The translations under genes were made by a program, and so were the position numbers. Positions 16,942 to 25,635 of a DNA stretch of 64,000 bases are shown in pieces. Location: positions 16,216 through 80,215 of the forward strand of contig JBOEGN010000011.1 of assembly GCA_050633445.1 (NCBI GenBank), written 5' to 3'. The notes below the pieces were generated by a model that was given only the letters and a program-made list of their open reading frames with translations, did not search any database and was not told where the DNA came from. Source of the stretch: Thalassobius sp050633445. GTDB taxonomy: Bacteria; Pseudomonadota; Alphaproteobacteria; Rhodobacterales; Rhodobacteraceae. Numbering within the stretch: position 1 is the stretch's first letter; each line of letters opens with the position of its first letter.

Positions 16942-17879
16942 GCCTTGGCGTCGTCCTGCATCGCGGGTTTTTCCGCCCCAGAATTGGTTTCAGCAGGGGT
17001 CGGTGCGGGCAGGTCGCCTTTGATGGCGGGTGTCATATCCATCAGCATTCTGACGATCGTGACCAACTCGTCTTTCATTTCCGTGCGCGGGGTGACGCGG
17101 TCCAGCATGCCGTGATCCAGCAGGTATTCGGCGCGCTGGAAGCCTTCGGGCAGTTTTTCACGGATGGTCTGTTCGATCACGCGCGGTCCGGCAAAGCAGA
17201 TCAGAGCGTTCGGTTCGGCAATCTGCACATCGCCCAGCATCGCATAGGATGCAGTGACGCCCCCGGTGGTGGGATGGGTCAGCACGACGATGTAGGGCAG
17301 GCCGGCCTCTTTCAGCATCTGCACCGCCACGGTAGTGCGCGGCATCTGCATCAGGGACAGGATGCCTTCTTGCATCCGGGCGCCACCTGCGGCCGAAAAT
17401 AGGATCAGCGGGCGTTTCAGTTCCACGGCTTTTTCAGCGGCGGCGATGATCGCGTTGCCGACATACATGCCCATGGACCCACCCATAAAGCTGAAATCCT
17501 GGCACGCAGCCACGATGGGGGTTCGGCCCATGTCACCAGCGCCGACCAGCATGGCCTCTTTCTCGCCGGTTTTCTTTTGTGCTGCTTTCATCCGGTCAGG
17601 GTATTTTTTCTGATCGCGGAAATTCAGCGGGTCCGTGGTGGGTTCGGGAACCTCGATCTCAGAGTAGACACCGCCGTCGAACAGGCCGTGAAAACGCTCG
17701 CGCGGGGTGATGGCCATGTGATGCCCGCAATTGGTGCAGACATACAGGTTTTCTGACAATTCACGGTGAAACAGCATGGTGCCGCAGCCATCGCATTTGG
17801 TCCAAAGATTCTCGGGTACTTCGCGACGCGAGAAGATCGAGTTAATGCGCGGACGGACGTAGTTGGTGATCCAGTTCAT
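16938..17879 (-). CDS. accD: Acetyl-CoA carboxylase carboxyltransferase subunit beta
   Basis: A 313-residue subunit that, with AccA, transfers the carboxyl group from carboxybiotin to acetyl-CoA to give malonyl-CoA. The N-terminal zinc ribbon is CDGCGTMLFHRELSENLY followed by CTNCGHHM. The core motifs GGSMGMYVGNAI, FSAAGGARMQEGILSLMQM and HPTTGGVTASYAMLGD are intact. The start of the gene begins the accD-folC unit. A 209-base divergent gap separates it from the lipoprotein gene. Confidence 0.95.
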   Translation of the reverse strand: MNWITNYVRPRINSIFSRREVPENLWTKCDGCGTMLFHRELSENLYVCTNCGHHMAITPRERFHGLFDGGVYSEIEVPEPTTDPLNFRDQKKYPDRMKAAQKKTGEKEAMLVGAGDMGRTPIVAACQDFSFMGGSMGMYVGNAIIAAAEKAVELKRPLILFSAAGGARMQEGILSLMQMPRTTVAVQMLKEAGLPYIVVLTHPTTGGVTASYAMLGDVQIAEPNALICFAGPRVIEQTIREKLPEGFQRAEYLLDHGMLDRVTPRTEMKDELVTIVRMLMDMTPAIKGDLPAPTPAETNSGAEKPAMQDDAKA

Positions 17880-18088
17880 GCCAGAGGGCCCCAGTTTGCC
17901 GGTGTTGCTCCGTCAGATAAGCCGGACCGGACCGAATTGCAATCAGCGGCGCCTCTCTTGGGGCTTGAGACAGGTGTTTTTCTGTCCTGCGACAGGTGCA
18001 TCGAATTCGCGTTCCCACAAGGAGGCGTGTCTTGTCGTTTGCTGGGGGCTTGGGTATGCCAGACAAGCGAATGGGAATGGAGGCACAG

Positions 18089-18724
18089 ATGACCCGAGCA
18101 ATTCGGATCTCGCTGGCAATGGTGGCCAGCGTCTGTCTGCTGGCCGCGTGCCAGAAGGATCAGCCCAGCATTTCGACCAGCAATATCCCTCCGCGTCAGG
18201 TGTCGTTGCTTGAGGGACGGGTCGTTGTGCTCGCTCCCAAAGGCTACTGCGTTGATCAGGACAGTATGCAGGACCACCGTCAAAGCGGGTTCGTGTTGAT
18301 CGCGGGATGTGATGGTCTGATGGGGCTGCCCAGCGGGACATTGATCGAACCGGCTGTCTTGACCGTCGCTGCGTATCACCCTGATCAGCCGGTCAGCGAT
18401 CCGCTGGATGTGGCCGGGGCCTTGGATGGTGCGCAGGTTCTGGAACAGCGTCAAACCAAGGATCTGACGCTGCTGCATCTACAGGCTCCAGACATCGTTC
18501 CCGACGAAAGCGCTTCTGAACATTGGCGTGGGGCAATGGTGGTGAACGGGGCGGTTCTGACGCTGGCGATCTACGGAAATGGAGCTATCGCGGGCGATGC
18601 AGGTGCTGACCTGTTGCAGGTGCTGGCTCGGCAAATTCGGGATGTCAGTCGCACGGAGGGTTCTGGCGAAACGCCTAACACGCCGAAAAAACCGAAAAAT
18701 CTGTTCCAGCGCATATTCAATTAA
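18089..18724 (+). CDS. Predicted lipoprotein of unknown function
   Basis: A 211-residue protein beginning MTRAIRISLAMVASVCLLAAC, a type II signal peptide with the lipobox LAAC, so it should be lipidated at Cys21. The rest is hydrophilic with a C-terminal basic tail (TPKKPKNLFQRIF). The ATG at 18089 follows TGGAGG; longer in-frame starts would bury the signal. No known domain is recognised. It may be cotranscribed with the next two genes. Confidence 0.75.
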   Translation: MTRAIRISLAMVASVCLLAACQKDQPSISTSNIPPRQVSLLEGRVVVLAPKGYCVDQDSMQDHRQSGFVLIAGCDGLMGLPSGTLIEPAVLTVAAYHPDQPVSDPLDVAGALDGAQVLEQRQTKDLTLLHLQAPDIVPDESASEHWRGAMVVNGAVLTLAIYGNGAIAGDAGADLLQVLARQIRDVSRTEGSGETPNTPKKPKNLFQRIFN

Positions 18725-18771
18725 CGCTCGCAAGGCTATTAGAGTGGAGAGGTTAACTCTGGTGAGGTGCC

Positions 18772-19545
18772 ATGTCCTTGTTTAACTCTCGTCTGTTCGG
18801 TGGCCTTGCGCACAGCCGCGTCCTGTCGCGCTGGTCTGAATTGGCGCGCCGTTCCGGAACGGTGGGACTGCGCAGATTGCGTCAGCAACGGACCATGGCG
18901 CGCGAGCTGCGCCAGCATCTGGATACGTTGATCCATACGGCTGACAACCGGCTGGCCTTGCCTTTGATTGGGAACACCGCGTTTCGCAAGCCGCACGGCT
19001 CGGATTGGTCTTGGCGGCCCGAGCTGTGGCGCGGCCCCCTGCCGGTGCCTGGGATGAGCTCTGTTCAGGACCGCTCCAAGCTGGGGACCGAGGTAACGCT
19101 GTTTCACGATTGTCGGTTTTCCGAACTGACGCTGCGCCAGTTGCGCAGCCATCGTGAATCCGATCTGGCCCCGTATGGTGTGCGTCTGGACGTGTTCAAA
19201 TTCGATGGGTCGTTCCTGTCGCTGGTGATCGACTTGCCTTCTGAGGCGGTCGAGGGTCTGACCAAGAATTACCTGATCCGCCTGGACACGATCGTCGAGA
19301 TGGAAAAACCGTTGGAAATCTTTGCGCGTTTGAACATCCAGCATGGGCCCAACACCGAACAGTTGGTGCGGGAACTGCCCCTGCACGAAGAAGAGATCAT
19401 GGTCGAATTTGATCTGGCCTATTCCCGTCTGAACGAAAAACGGATCGAACGGGCCTGGATTGATCTGATCTTTGAAGGCCCCGAAATGAATCAGGTGACG
19501 ATCCGCGATGTCACCTTCAGCCGCCGCCCGCGCGCCGAATTGTAA
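18772..19545 (+). CDS. Conserved hypothetical protein (possibly DUF6478)
   Basis: A 257-residue soluble protein, basic and Arg-rich in the first 60 residues and mixed alpha/beta after that. Distinctive stretches are GSDWSWRPELWRGPLP and VTLFHDCRFSELTLRQLR. It looks like a Rhodobacterales-specific family, which I associate with DUF6478 from memory only. No catalytic motif is visible. It lies 10 bases before the next gene. Confidence 0.65.
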   Translation: MSLFNSRLFGGLAHSRVLSRWSELARRSGTVGLRRLRQQRTMARELRQHLDTLIHTADNRLALPLIGNTAFRKPHGSDWSWRPELWRGPLPVPGMSSVQDRSKLGTEVTLFHDCRFSELTLRQLRSHRESDLAPYGVRLDVFKFDGSFLSLVIDLPSEAVEGLTKNYLIRLDTIVEMEKPLEIFARLNIQHGPNTEQLVRELPLHEEEIMVEFDLAYSRLNEKRIERAWIDLIFEGPEMNQVTIRDVTFSRRPRAEL

Positions 19546-19555
19546 GAGGACCACC

Positions 19556-19927
19556 ATGAGCGACCTCAAACTGACAAAAACCAGACTGTTCGAAGGCGTA
19601 TGGGAGGGGTTTCTGACCTCGACTGGCCGTGCTCAGCCCGATCTGGAGGTGACGCATCTGAATGACCCGGTTCTGGGGCTAGAGCTGACCGAAGACCGCG
19701 AACACGGCCATTGGGTGGTGCGCGTGCCTGTGCCTGTCTCGGCGTTGTCCGACGGTGTGCAGACCTTTTTGATCCGCGACAAGGTCTCGGGTGAGGTGTT
19801 GGAAAGCTTCTCGATCCTGGCAGGTGAGGCATTAGGAGACGACATCCGCGCCGAAGTCACCCTGCTGCGCGAAGAGCTGGACATGCTGAAACGCGCCTTC
19901 CGCCGGCATTGCGTCGAAACCATGTAA
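19556..19927 (+). CDS. Small conserved hypothetical protein
   Basis: A 123-residue protein with a beta-rich N-terminal two thirds (LEVTHLNDPVLGLELT, GHWVVRVPVPVSAL) and a helical, probably coiled C-terminal tail (RAEVTLLREELDMLKRAF). AAGAGGACC precedes the ATG at 19556; an in-frame start at 19508 lies in the upstream gene. No family is recognised. It likely forms a unit with the preceding gene. Confidence 0.65.
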   Translation: MSDLKLTKTRLFEGVWEGFLTSTGRAQPDLEVTHLNDPVLGLELTEDREHGHWVVRVPVPVSALSDGVQTFLIRDKVSGEVLESFSILAGEALGDDIRAEVTLLREELDMLKRAFRRHCVETM

Positions 19928-19979
19928 TTTCGCGATTTGCCCCGCGTCTGCTAGTCTGGTCCCAGAACAGGAGGCGCCC

Positions 19980-20273
19980 ATGATCACGGAAATCGTCACC
20001 TTCGACCTGCCGGATGGCATCACACAGGCCGAGTTGCTGGAAAAATACAACGCCACGGTGCCCCGATGGCGGGCCAATACCGACTTAATCCGCAAGACCT
20101 ATGTTTACTGCCCGGAAAAGAACCAGGGCGGTGGCATATACCTGTGGAAATCCAAAGACGCTGCGCTGGAGGCCCACAATGCGGACTGGTGCCAAATGGC
20201 GCAGGACATGTATGGCAGCGCGCCCAGCTTCACCTATTACGACACGCTGTTCATCATTGATAACGGCGTGTGA
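19980..20273 (+). CDS. YdhR-like dimeric alpha/beta-barrel protein (putative monooxygenase fold)
   Basis: A 97-residue ferredoxin-like-fold protein starting MITEIVTFDLPDGIT, with YVYCPEKNQGGGIYLWKSKDAAL in the centre, as in YdhR/antibiotic-biosynthesis-monooxygenase-like proteins. Such proteins are small dimers with a pocket for a hydrophobic ligand. AGGAGG lies just upstream. The precise reaction cannot be read from the sequence. Confidence 0.68.
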   Translation: MITEIVTFDLPDGITQAELLEKYNATVPRWRANTDLIRKTYVYCPEKNQGGGIYLWKSKDAALEAHNADWCQMAQDMYGSAPSFTYYDTLFIIDNGV

Positions 20274-20352
20274 CGCGGCCCCCCTTACGCTGCGTTGGGG
20301 GTGACAAACCCGCCCCGCTTTGCCCAGATGGGTCAAAGCTGGGAGGCACGCA

Positions 20353-22371
20353 ATGACATACACGCACCTACTGGCCCCGCTGGACCTGGGGCATACCACC
20401 TTGAAAAACCGCGTCCTGATGGGCTCGATGCATACGGGGTTGGAGGAAACAGGCGACTGGCCGCGTGTGGCCGAGTTCTATGCCGCTCGTGCGCGCGGTG
20501 GTGTGGGGCTGATGGTGACCGGTGGGATTGGTCCGAACCTGGAAGGGTCCGTGGCCTTTGGGGCCTCGATGATGGCCAATGAAAAGGACGTGGCCAATCA
20601 CGAGGTGATCACTAAGGCGGTGCATGAAGCGGGCGGCAAGATCGCGATGCAGATCCTGCACGCGGGCCGCTATGCGTATAATCCGAAATGCGTTGCGCCC
20701 TCGCCGGTGAAATCGCCGATCTCGCCCTTTCCTCCGACCGAGCTGGACGAAGAAGGCATCGAAAAACAGATCGCTGATTTCGTGACCGCCGCCTCCTTGG
20801 CCCAGCAAGCGGGTTATGACGGGGTCGAGGTGATGGGCTCCGAGGGGTATTTCATTAACCAGTTCATCGTGACCCATACCAACAAACGCACGGATCGCTG
20901 GGGCGGGTCCTATGAAAACCGTATCCGCCTGCCGATCGAGGTTGTTCGTCGTGTCCGCGAGGCCGTGGGGCCGGACTTTATCATCATCTATCGTCTGTCG
21001 ATGATCGACCTGGTGCCCAATGGCTCGACCTTCGACGAGGTGGTGCAGCTGGCGCAGGAGATTGAAAAAGCCGGCGCCTCGATCATCAATACCGGCATTG
21101 GCTGGCACGAGGCGCGCATCCCGACCATAGCCACCTCCGTTCCGCGCCGGGCCTTTGCCTGGGTGACGCAGAAACTGATGGGGCAGGTGGACATTCCGAT
21201 CATCACCTCGAACCGGATCAATACGCCAGACGTGGCGGAAGAGGTGCTGGCCGAGGGCTGCGCTGATATGGTGTCGATGGCGCGGCCGTTCCTGGCGGAT
21301 GCTGATTTCGTGGCCAAAGCGCAGCGCGGCGAGGGCGACCTGATCGCGCCTTGCATTGGCTGCAATCAGGCCTGTCTGGACCATACGTTCGGGGGCAAGC
21401 TGACCTCGTGTCTGGTGAACCCGTTCGCGTGTCATGAGACCGAGCTGGAAATGGGGAACACCACCAAGGGCACTCTGGCGGTCGTCGGCGCCGGGCCTGC
21501 CGGTCTGTCCGCCGCCCTGACCGCATCCGCGCGTGGCTTTGACGTCACCCTGATCGACCGGGCCGAACGGATCGGCGGGCAGTTGAACATGGCGCGCCAG
21601 GTGCCGGGCAAAGAGGAATTCCACGGGCTGGTCGATTGGTATGAACGCATGGTCGCCAAGTCCGGCATCACGGTGCAGCTGGAAACCGAGGCAACCGTGG
21701 ACAGCCTGCAAGGCTATGATCACGTGATCATTGCCACCGGTGTTGTCCCGCGCGATCCGGGTATTCCGGGGCAGGACGGGGCCAATGTGCTGAGCTATAT
21801 TGACGTGCTGCGCCGCAAGGCTCCGGTTGGGGATCGGGTCGCTGTGATCGGTGCTGGAGGCATCGGCTTTGATATCGCCGAATACCTGGTGACGGGCGAT
21901 AGCCCCACAATGGATTTGCCCGAATGGCTGAAGGAATGGGGCGTCACCGACCCCGAGGATGTGCGCAGCGGCCTGGCCCCCGAAGGCCCTCAGCCTGACG
22001 CTCCGATCCGGGAGGTCACGCTGATGCAGCGCAAAGCCAAAGCGCTGGGCAAGGGGCTGGGAAAAACCACCGGCTGGATTCACCGCGCTGCGCTGAAGAT
22101 GAAGGGTGTGAAGATGCTGGGCGGCGTGAATTACGAACGGATCGACGATCAGGGCCTGCATATCTCGTTCGGCGAGGCGCGCGAGAACCCCACGCTGATC
22201 GAGGCCGACACCATCGTTCTGTGCGCGGGTCAACTGTCCGAGCGCAGCCTTGCCGACGCGCTGGAGGCCGAGGGTATCCCTTGCCACGTGATAGGTGGCG
22301 CGGACGTTGCGGCCGAGCTGGATGCCAAGCGCGCCATCAATCAGGGCACCCGGTTGGCGGCTACGCTCTGA
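20353..22371 (+). CDS. fadH: NADPH-dependent 2,4-dienoyl-CoA reductase
   Basis: A 672-residue flavo-iron-sulfur enzyme that removes conjugated double bonds during beta-oxidation of unsaturated fatty acids. The N-terminal 340 residues are an old-yellow-enzyme TIM barrel (RVLMGSMHTGLEE). A 4Fe-4S cluster site follows as CIGCNQACLDHTF plus a later Cys in LTSCLVNP. The C-terminal half is an FAD/NADPH module (VVGAGPAGLSAALTA and VAVIGAGGIGFDIAEYL). GGGAGG is six bases before the ATG at 20353. Confidence 0.93.
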   Translation: MTYTHLLAPLDLGHTTLKNRVLMGSMHTGLEETGDWPRVAEFYAARARGGVGLMVTGGIGPNLEGSVAFGASMMANEKDVANHEVITKAVHEAGGKIAMQILHAGRYAYNPKCVAPSPVKSPISPFPPTELDEEGIEKQIADFVTAASLAQQAGYDGVEVMGSEGYFINQFIVTHTNKRTDRWGGSYENRIRLPIEVVRRVREAVGPDFIIIYRLSMIDLVPNGSTFDEVVQLAQEIEKAGASIINTGIGWHEARIPTIATSVPRRAFAWVTQKLMGQVDIPIITSNRINTPDVAEEVLAEGCADMVSMARPFLADADFVAKAQRGEGDLIAPCIGCNQACLDHTFGGKLTSCLVNPFACHETELEMGNTTKGTLAVVGAGPAGLSAALTASARGFDVTLIDRAERIGGQLNMARQVPGKEEFHGLVDWYERMVAKSGITVQLETEATVDSLQGYDHVIIATGVVPRDPGIPGQDGANVLSYIDVLRRKAPVGDRVAVIGAGGIGFDIAEYLVTGDSPTMDLPEWLKEWGVTDPEDVRSGLAPEGPQPDAPIREVTLMQRKAKALGKGLGKTTGWIHRAALKMKGVKMLGGVNYERIDDQGLHISFGEARENPTLIEADTIVLCAGQLSERSLADALEAEGIPCHVIGGADVAAELDAKRAINQGTRLAATL

Positions 22372-22386
22372 CGCTCGTAAAACGCT

Positions 22387-22417
22387 TTGAATCGCCCTAT
22401 TCCCCAGGGCGGTTCAA
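22387..22417 (+). terminator. Strong hairpin after fadH
   Basis: TTGAATCGCCCT and AGGGCGGTTCAA form a 12-bp stem with one G-T wobble around a 7-base loop, 16 bases after the fadH stop. A second hairpin, AACAAT/ATTGTT, follows at 22416-22434. There is no clean T-run, so 3' protection is as likely as termination. Confidence 0.5.
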
Positions 22418-22562
22418 CAATTCTTCTGATTGTTTCCGTGTTTCCCTGCCGCAAACGATCCGTGACAAAACCCCGATATTGTCCGCCCCGTGCCCCAGTC
22501 GCGCCCCATTTCCCAAACATACATGACGCTAAGGAAATAGGTTAGAAGTAAGGGGATCAAGT

Positions 22563-23468
22563 ATGGACCGCCTGACCGAAATGGAAGCGTTCGCGACAGT
22601 CGTCGATCAAGGTGGGTTTACGGATGCCGCCAAGAAGATGGGGATTTCAAAGTCGGCCGTCTCGAAACATGTCTCCAGCCTGGAGGCCCGTCTGGGCGCT
22701 CGGCTGTTGAACCGGACGACCCGCCGTGTGTCGCCCACAGAGATCGGCTTGGCCTACTATGACCGGGCCCGTCGCGTTCTGAATGATGCCGGCGAGGCCG
22801 ACGCGCTTGTCACCTCGATGCAATCAGCGCCCTCGGGCCTGTTGCGGATCAGCGTGGCCACGGATTTCGGCGTTAATCATCTGAGCCCGGTTCTGGGTGA
22901 ATTCTTGGCCGAATTCCCCGACATCACCGTCAATATGGTGCTGAATAACCGTTATGTGGAACTGATCAGCGAAGGCTTCGACATGGCCATCCGCATCGGA
23001 GAGCTGGAAGACAGCACACTGCGGGCCCGCAAACTGACCGAGACGACGAAACGTATGATCGCCAGCCCCGCCTATTTCGAAAAATACGGTCGTCCGCAGA
23101 AAATTGACGATCTGAACGAACACAAGCTGCTGCATTACTCTAGCCAATCGGCCGGGAACGTGTGGAAACTGACTGCGCCCTCGGGTGAAAAGCGCCAGGT
23201 GCGCACCGCCGGTTGGCTAAGCGTGAACGACGGGCAATCCCTGTTGAACGCCGCCAGCTCGGGCCTTGGTATCGCCTATCTGCACAGCTTTCTGTATGCC
23301 GACGCGATGGCCGATGGTCTGGTCGAGGATGCAATTCCCGATCTGCCGACCGAAACCCAAGGCATCTATGCGGTTTATCCGCCGGGCCGTTTCACGCAGC
23401 CCAAGGTCCGTGCCTTCATTGATTTTCTTGTCCATAAGTTCGCCGAAAAAGGTCCGAACGACTGGTAA
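22563..23468 (+). CDS. LysR-family regulator
   Basis: A 301-residue LysR protein. The winged HTH spans residues 1-60 (GGFTDAAKKMGISKSAVSKHVSSLEARLG then ARLLNRTTRRVSPTE), followed by the periplasmic-binding-like effector domain. It resembles the AaeR/DsdC-like single-gene regulators that sit beside their targets. It lies between fadH and an acyl-CoA dehydrogenase, so a link to acyl-CoA metabolism is possible but unproven. A good terminator follows. Confidence 0.87.
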   Translation: MDRLTEMEAFATVVDQGGFTDAAKKMGISKSAVSKHVSSLEARLGARLLNRTTRRVSPTEIGLAYYDRARRVLNDAGEADALVTSMQSAPSGLLRISVATDFGVNHLSPVLGEFLAEFPDITVNMVLNNRYVELISEGFDMAIRIGELEDSTLRARKLTETTKRMIASPAYFEKYGRPQKIDDLNEHKLLHYSSQSAGNVWKLTAPSGEKRQVRTAGWLSVNDGQSLLNAASSGLGIAYLHSFLYADAMADGLVEDAIPDLPTETQGIYAVYPPGRFTQPKVRAFIDFLVHKFAEKGPNDW

Positions 23469-23495
23469 TGTCTCAGAATTTCCTCCCCCTCGACT

Positions 23496-23525
23496 GCGCG
23501 CCCATCTGGGCGCGCTTTTCTTTTT
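23496..23525 (+). terminator. Rho-independent terminator after lysR
   Basis: GCGCGCCCA-TC-TGGGCGCGC is a perfect 9-bp stem with a tight loop, followed by TTTTCTTTTT. It begins 27 bases after the lysR stop. Confidence 0.88.
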
Positions 23526-23594
23526 GCAGGTTGAAATATTTCAGAATTACTTTGCAGATAGGTCCATGCGGAACAATTGCCGGAGGGAGAGGGC

Positions 23595-24731
23595 ATGACA
23601 ATTTTGACCGAAGATCAGCAGATGATACAGGACATGGCGCGCGGTTTTGCGCAGGATGTACTGGCCCCTGGTGCCGCCGCACGTGACAAATCCAAGATGA
23701 TCGAACCCGAGATTCTGGCGCAACTGGGCGAGCTGGGGTTCCTTGGCATGACCGTCCCCGAAGACATGGGCGGCGTGGGGGCCGACTATGTCTCGTATGC
23801 GCTGGCGCTGATCGAGGTGGCCGCAGGCGATGGTGCCGTATCCACGGTCATGAGCGTGCATAACGCGCCTTTCAACGCGATTTTGCAGCGGTATGGGTCC
23901 GAAATGCAGCGCGAAAAGGTGCTGCGCCCTGCAACCGCCGGCGCGTTTATCGGGGCCTTTGCGCTGACCGAACCGCAGGCGGGATCGGACGCATCCGCCA
24001 TCCGTACGCGGGCGCGACGTGACGGCGATGACTATGTTCTGAATGGAGAAAAGGCCTTCATCACTTCGGGTCAGATCGGCGGTTGGGTGATCGCGTTTGC
24101 GCGGATGGAAGGCACCGAGGGCAAGGCAGGGATCACCGCCTTTCTGATCCCCACGGATGCGGACGGCTATCATGTCACCTCGGTCGAGGAAAAGCTGGGT
24201 CAACGCTGTTCAGACACCTGCGCGCTGCGGTTCGAGGATCTGCGCGTCCCCGCCGAGATGCGGATTGGTAACGAGGGCGAAGGATACCGGATTGCCCTGT
24301 CCAGCTTGGAAACCGGTCGTATTGGCATCGCCTCGCAATCGGTGGGCATGGCGCAGGCCGCGCTAAACCATGCGATAGCGTATGCAAATGAACGGCAGTC
24401 CTTTGGCCAGCCTTTGATGCAACACCAAGCGGTCGGTTTCCGTCTGGCCGACGCGCGCACACAGCTCGAGGCCGCGCGGCAACTGGTGCTGAATGCCGCC
24501 CGGATGAAGGATGCAGGTGTACCCTGTCTGGCCGAGGCCGCGATGGCAAAACTGTTTGCCTCGGAAGCCGCCGAGAAGATCATCTCGGCCTCGATTCAGA
24601 CCTTTGGTGGCTATGGGTATATGCAGGATTTCCCGGTGGAGCGGATCTATCGCGATGCCCGTGTTTGCCAGATTTACGAGGGTACGTCGGACATTCAGAA
24701 GATGATCATCGCCCGCGGGCTGGCAAGCTAA
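23595..24731 (+). CDS. Acyl-CoA dehydrogenase
   Basis: A 378-residue FAD enzyme of usual length that introduces the 2,3-double bond in acyl-CoA. Signatures are FALTEPQAGSDAS (family motif 1), QTFGGYGYMQDFPVERIYRD (motif 2), and YEGTSDIQK, where the Glu is the catalytic base of short- and branched-chain members. GGAGGGA at 23582 selects the ATG at 23595. Its 3' end overlaps the convergent transglutaminase gene by four bases. Substrate class is uncertain; short-chain is most likely. Confidence 0.88.
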   Translation: MTILTEDQQMIQDMARGFAQDVLAPGAAARDKSKMIEPEILAQLGELGFLGMTVPEDMGGVGADYVSYALALIEVAAGDGAVSTVMSVHNAPFNAILQRYGSEMQREKVLRPATAGAFIGAFALTEPQAGSDASAIRTRARRDGDDYVLNGEKAFITSGQIGGWVIAFARMEGTEGKAGITAFLIPTDADGYHVTSVEEKLGQRCSDTCALRFEDLRVPAEMRIGNEGEGYRIALSSLETGRIGIASQSVGMAQAALNHAIAYANERQSFGQPLMQHQAVGFRLADARTQLEAARQLVLNAARMKDAGVPCLAEAAMAKLFASEAAEKIISASIQTFGGYGYMQDFPVERIYRDARVCQIYEGTSDIQKMIIARGLAS

Positions 24732-25627
24732 AACGCGGGCGCTGCGGTCTGTTCCAAGGGGATGACGTCCACGCGGTGCGTGCCTTCCTGGCCGCCCGAG
24801 GTGCGTAAAACACCCTTCAGCGGCGCGACATCGGCATAGTCGCGACCGTATCCCACCACCAGGTGGTCCGTTCCGACAACGATGTCATTGGTTGGGTCAT
24901 ATTCGACCCAGCCGACCTCTTTTCCGCACCACGCGCGCACCCAGGCATGCATGGCGTCTGCGCCTTCCAACCGGGTCTGACCTTCGGGTGGCAGAGTCCG
25001 CAGAAAGCCGCTGACATAGCCCGCCGGAATGCCCAAACAACGCAGGGCAGAGATCATGATATGACTGAAATCCTGACACACGCCGTGACGGTTTTCAAAA
25101 GCGATCTCTGCGGGCGTATCCACATCCGTTGCCTCGGCGTCAAAGCGCATCTCTTGGTGCAAACGCCGGCCAATCGCCCTCATCATTTGCAGGACGGGCA
25201 TCCCCGGTGTCACGGTGTCGTTGGCGAACATCACAAAGGGCTCGGACAGGTTAATTCGGGGCGAGGCGACAAGGTAATGCAGGGGCGAGTGCGGCGTCAG
25301 ATCGGTAGAACTGCGCAATTCGTCTCGCAAGCCCGTCAGATCTGGCGACAGGTCTAATGTCTGCGGGGGCAGTAACCGCTCAACCCGAGCGGACAGACTG
25401 ATTTTCAGTGCCGTGATCGGTTGCCTAAACGTGACTTCGGTTACGGCATTGCCGAAGAAATCGTTGCGGTCGATACGCTCGTCCGGGTTGGGGGCGATGG
25501 TGATCGTCCCGCTGACCAACCGCTGAGCGCCGGGATAAGACAGTGGCAGGACTCGGATCACGTTCCGCGCATTGTCGGTGCTGTTCTGATAGGTATTTTC
25601 GAGCACCATCGAGAGATCATAAAGCAT
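24728..25627 (-). CDS. Transglutaminase-like cysteine protease-fold protein
   Basis: A 299-residue protein with a beta-rich N-terminal domain (residues 1-120) and a transglutaminase-like core. The triad is Cys184 (RHGVCQDFSHI), His227 (AMHAWVRAW) and Asp244 (VEYDPTND). It is the last gene of a set with an ATP-grasp/alpha-E protein and a transglutaminase-DUF2126 protein. Comparative-genomics work has predicted that such sets make or remove peptide tags on proteins. The substrate is unknown. Confidence 0.85.
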   Translation of the reverse strand: MLYDLSMVLENTYQNSTDNARNVIRVLPLSYPGAQRLVSGTITIAPNPDERIDRNDFFGNAVTEVTFRQPITALKISLSARVERLLPPQTLDLSPDLTGLRDELRSSTDLTPHSPLHYLVASPRINLSEPFVMFANDTVTPGMPVLQMMRAIGRRLHQEMRFDAEATDVDTPAEIAFENRHGVCQDFSHIMISALRCLGIPAGYVSGFLRTLPPEGQTRLEGADAMHAWVRAWCGKEVGWVEYDPTNDIVVGTDHLVVGYGRDYADVAPLKGVLRTSGGQEGTHRVDVIPLEQTAAPAF

Positions 25628-25635
25628 GGCGGCCC

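Noticed and set aside
20368..22287. A 639-codon open frame on the minus strand opposite fadH
   Set aside because: It is antisense to a clear FadH gene, has a low-complexity His/Arg/Gln-rich translation typical of shadow frames in GC-rich DNA, and no motif.
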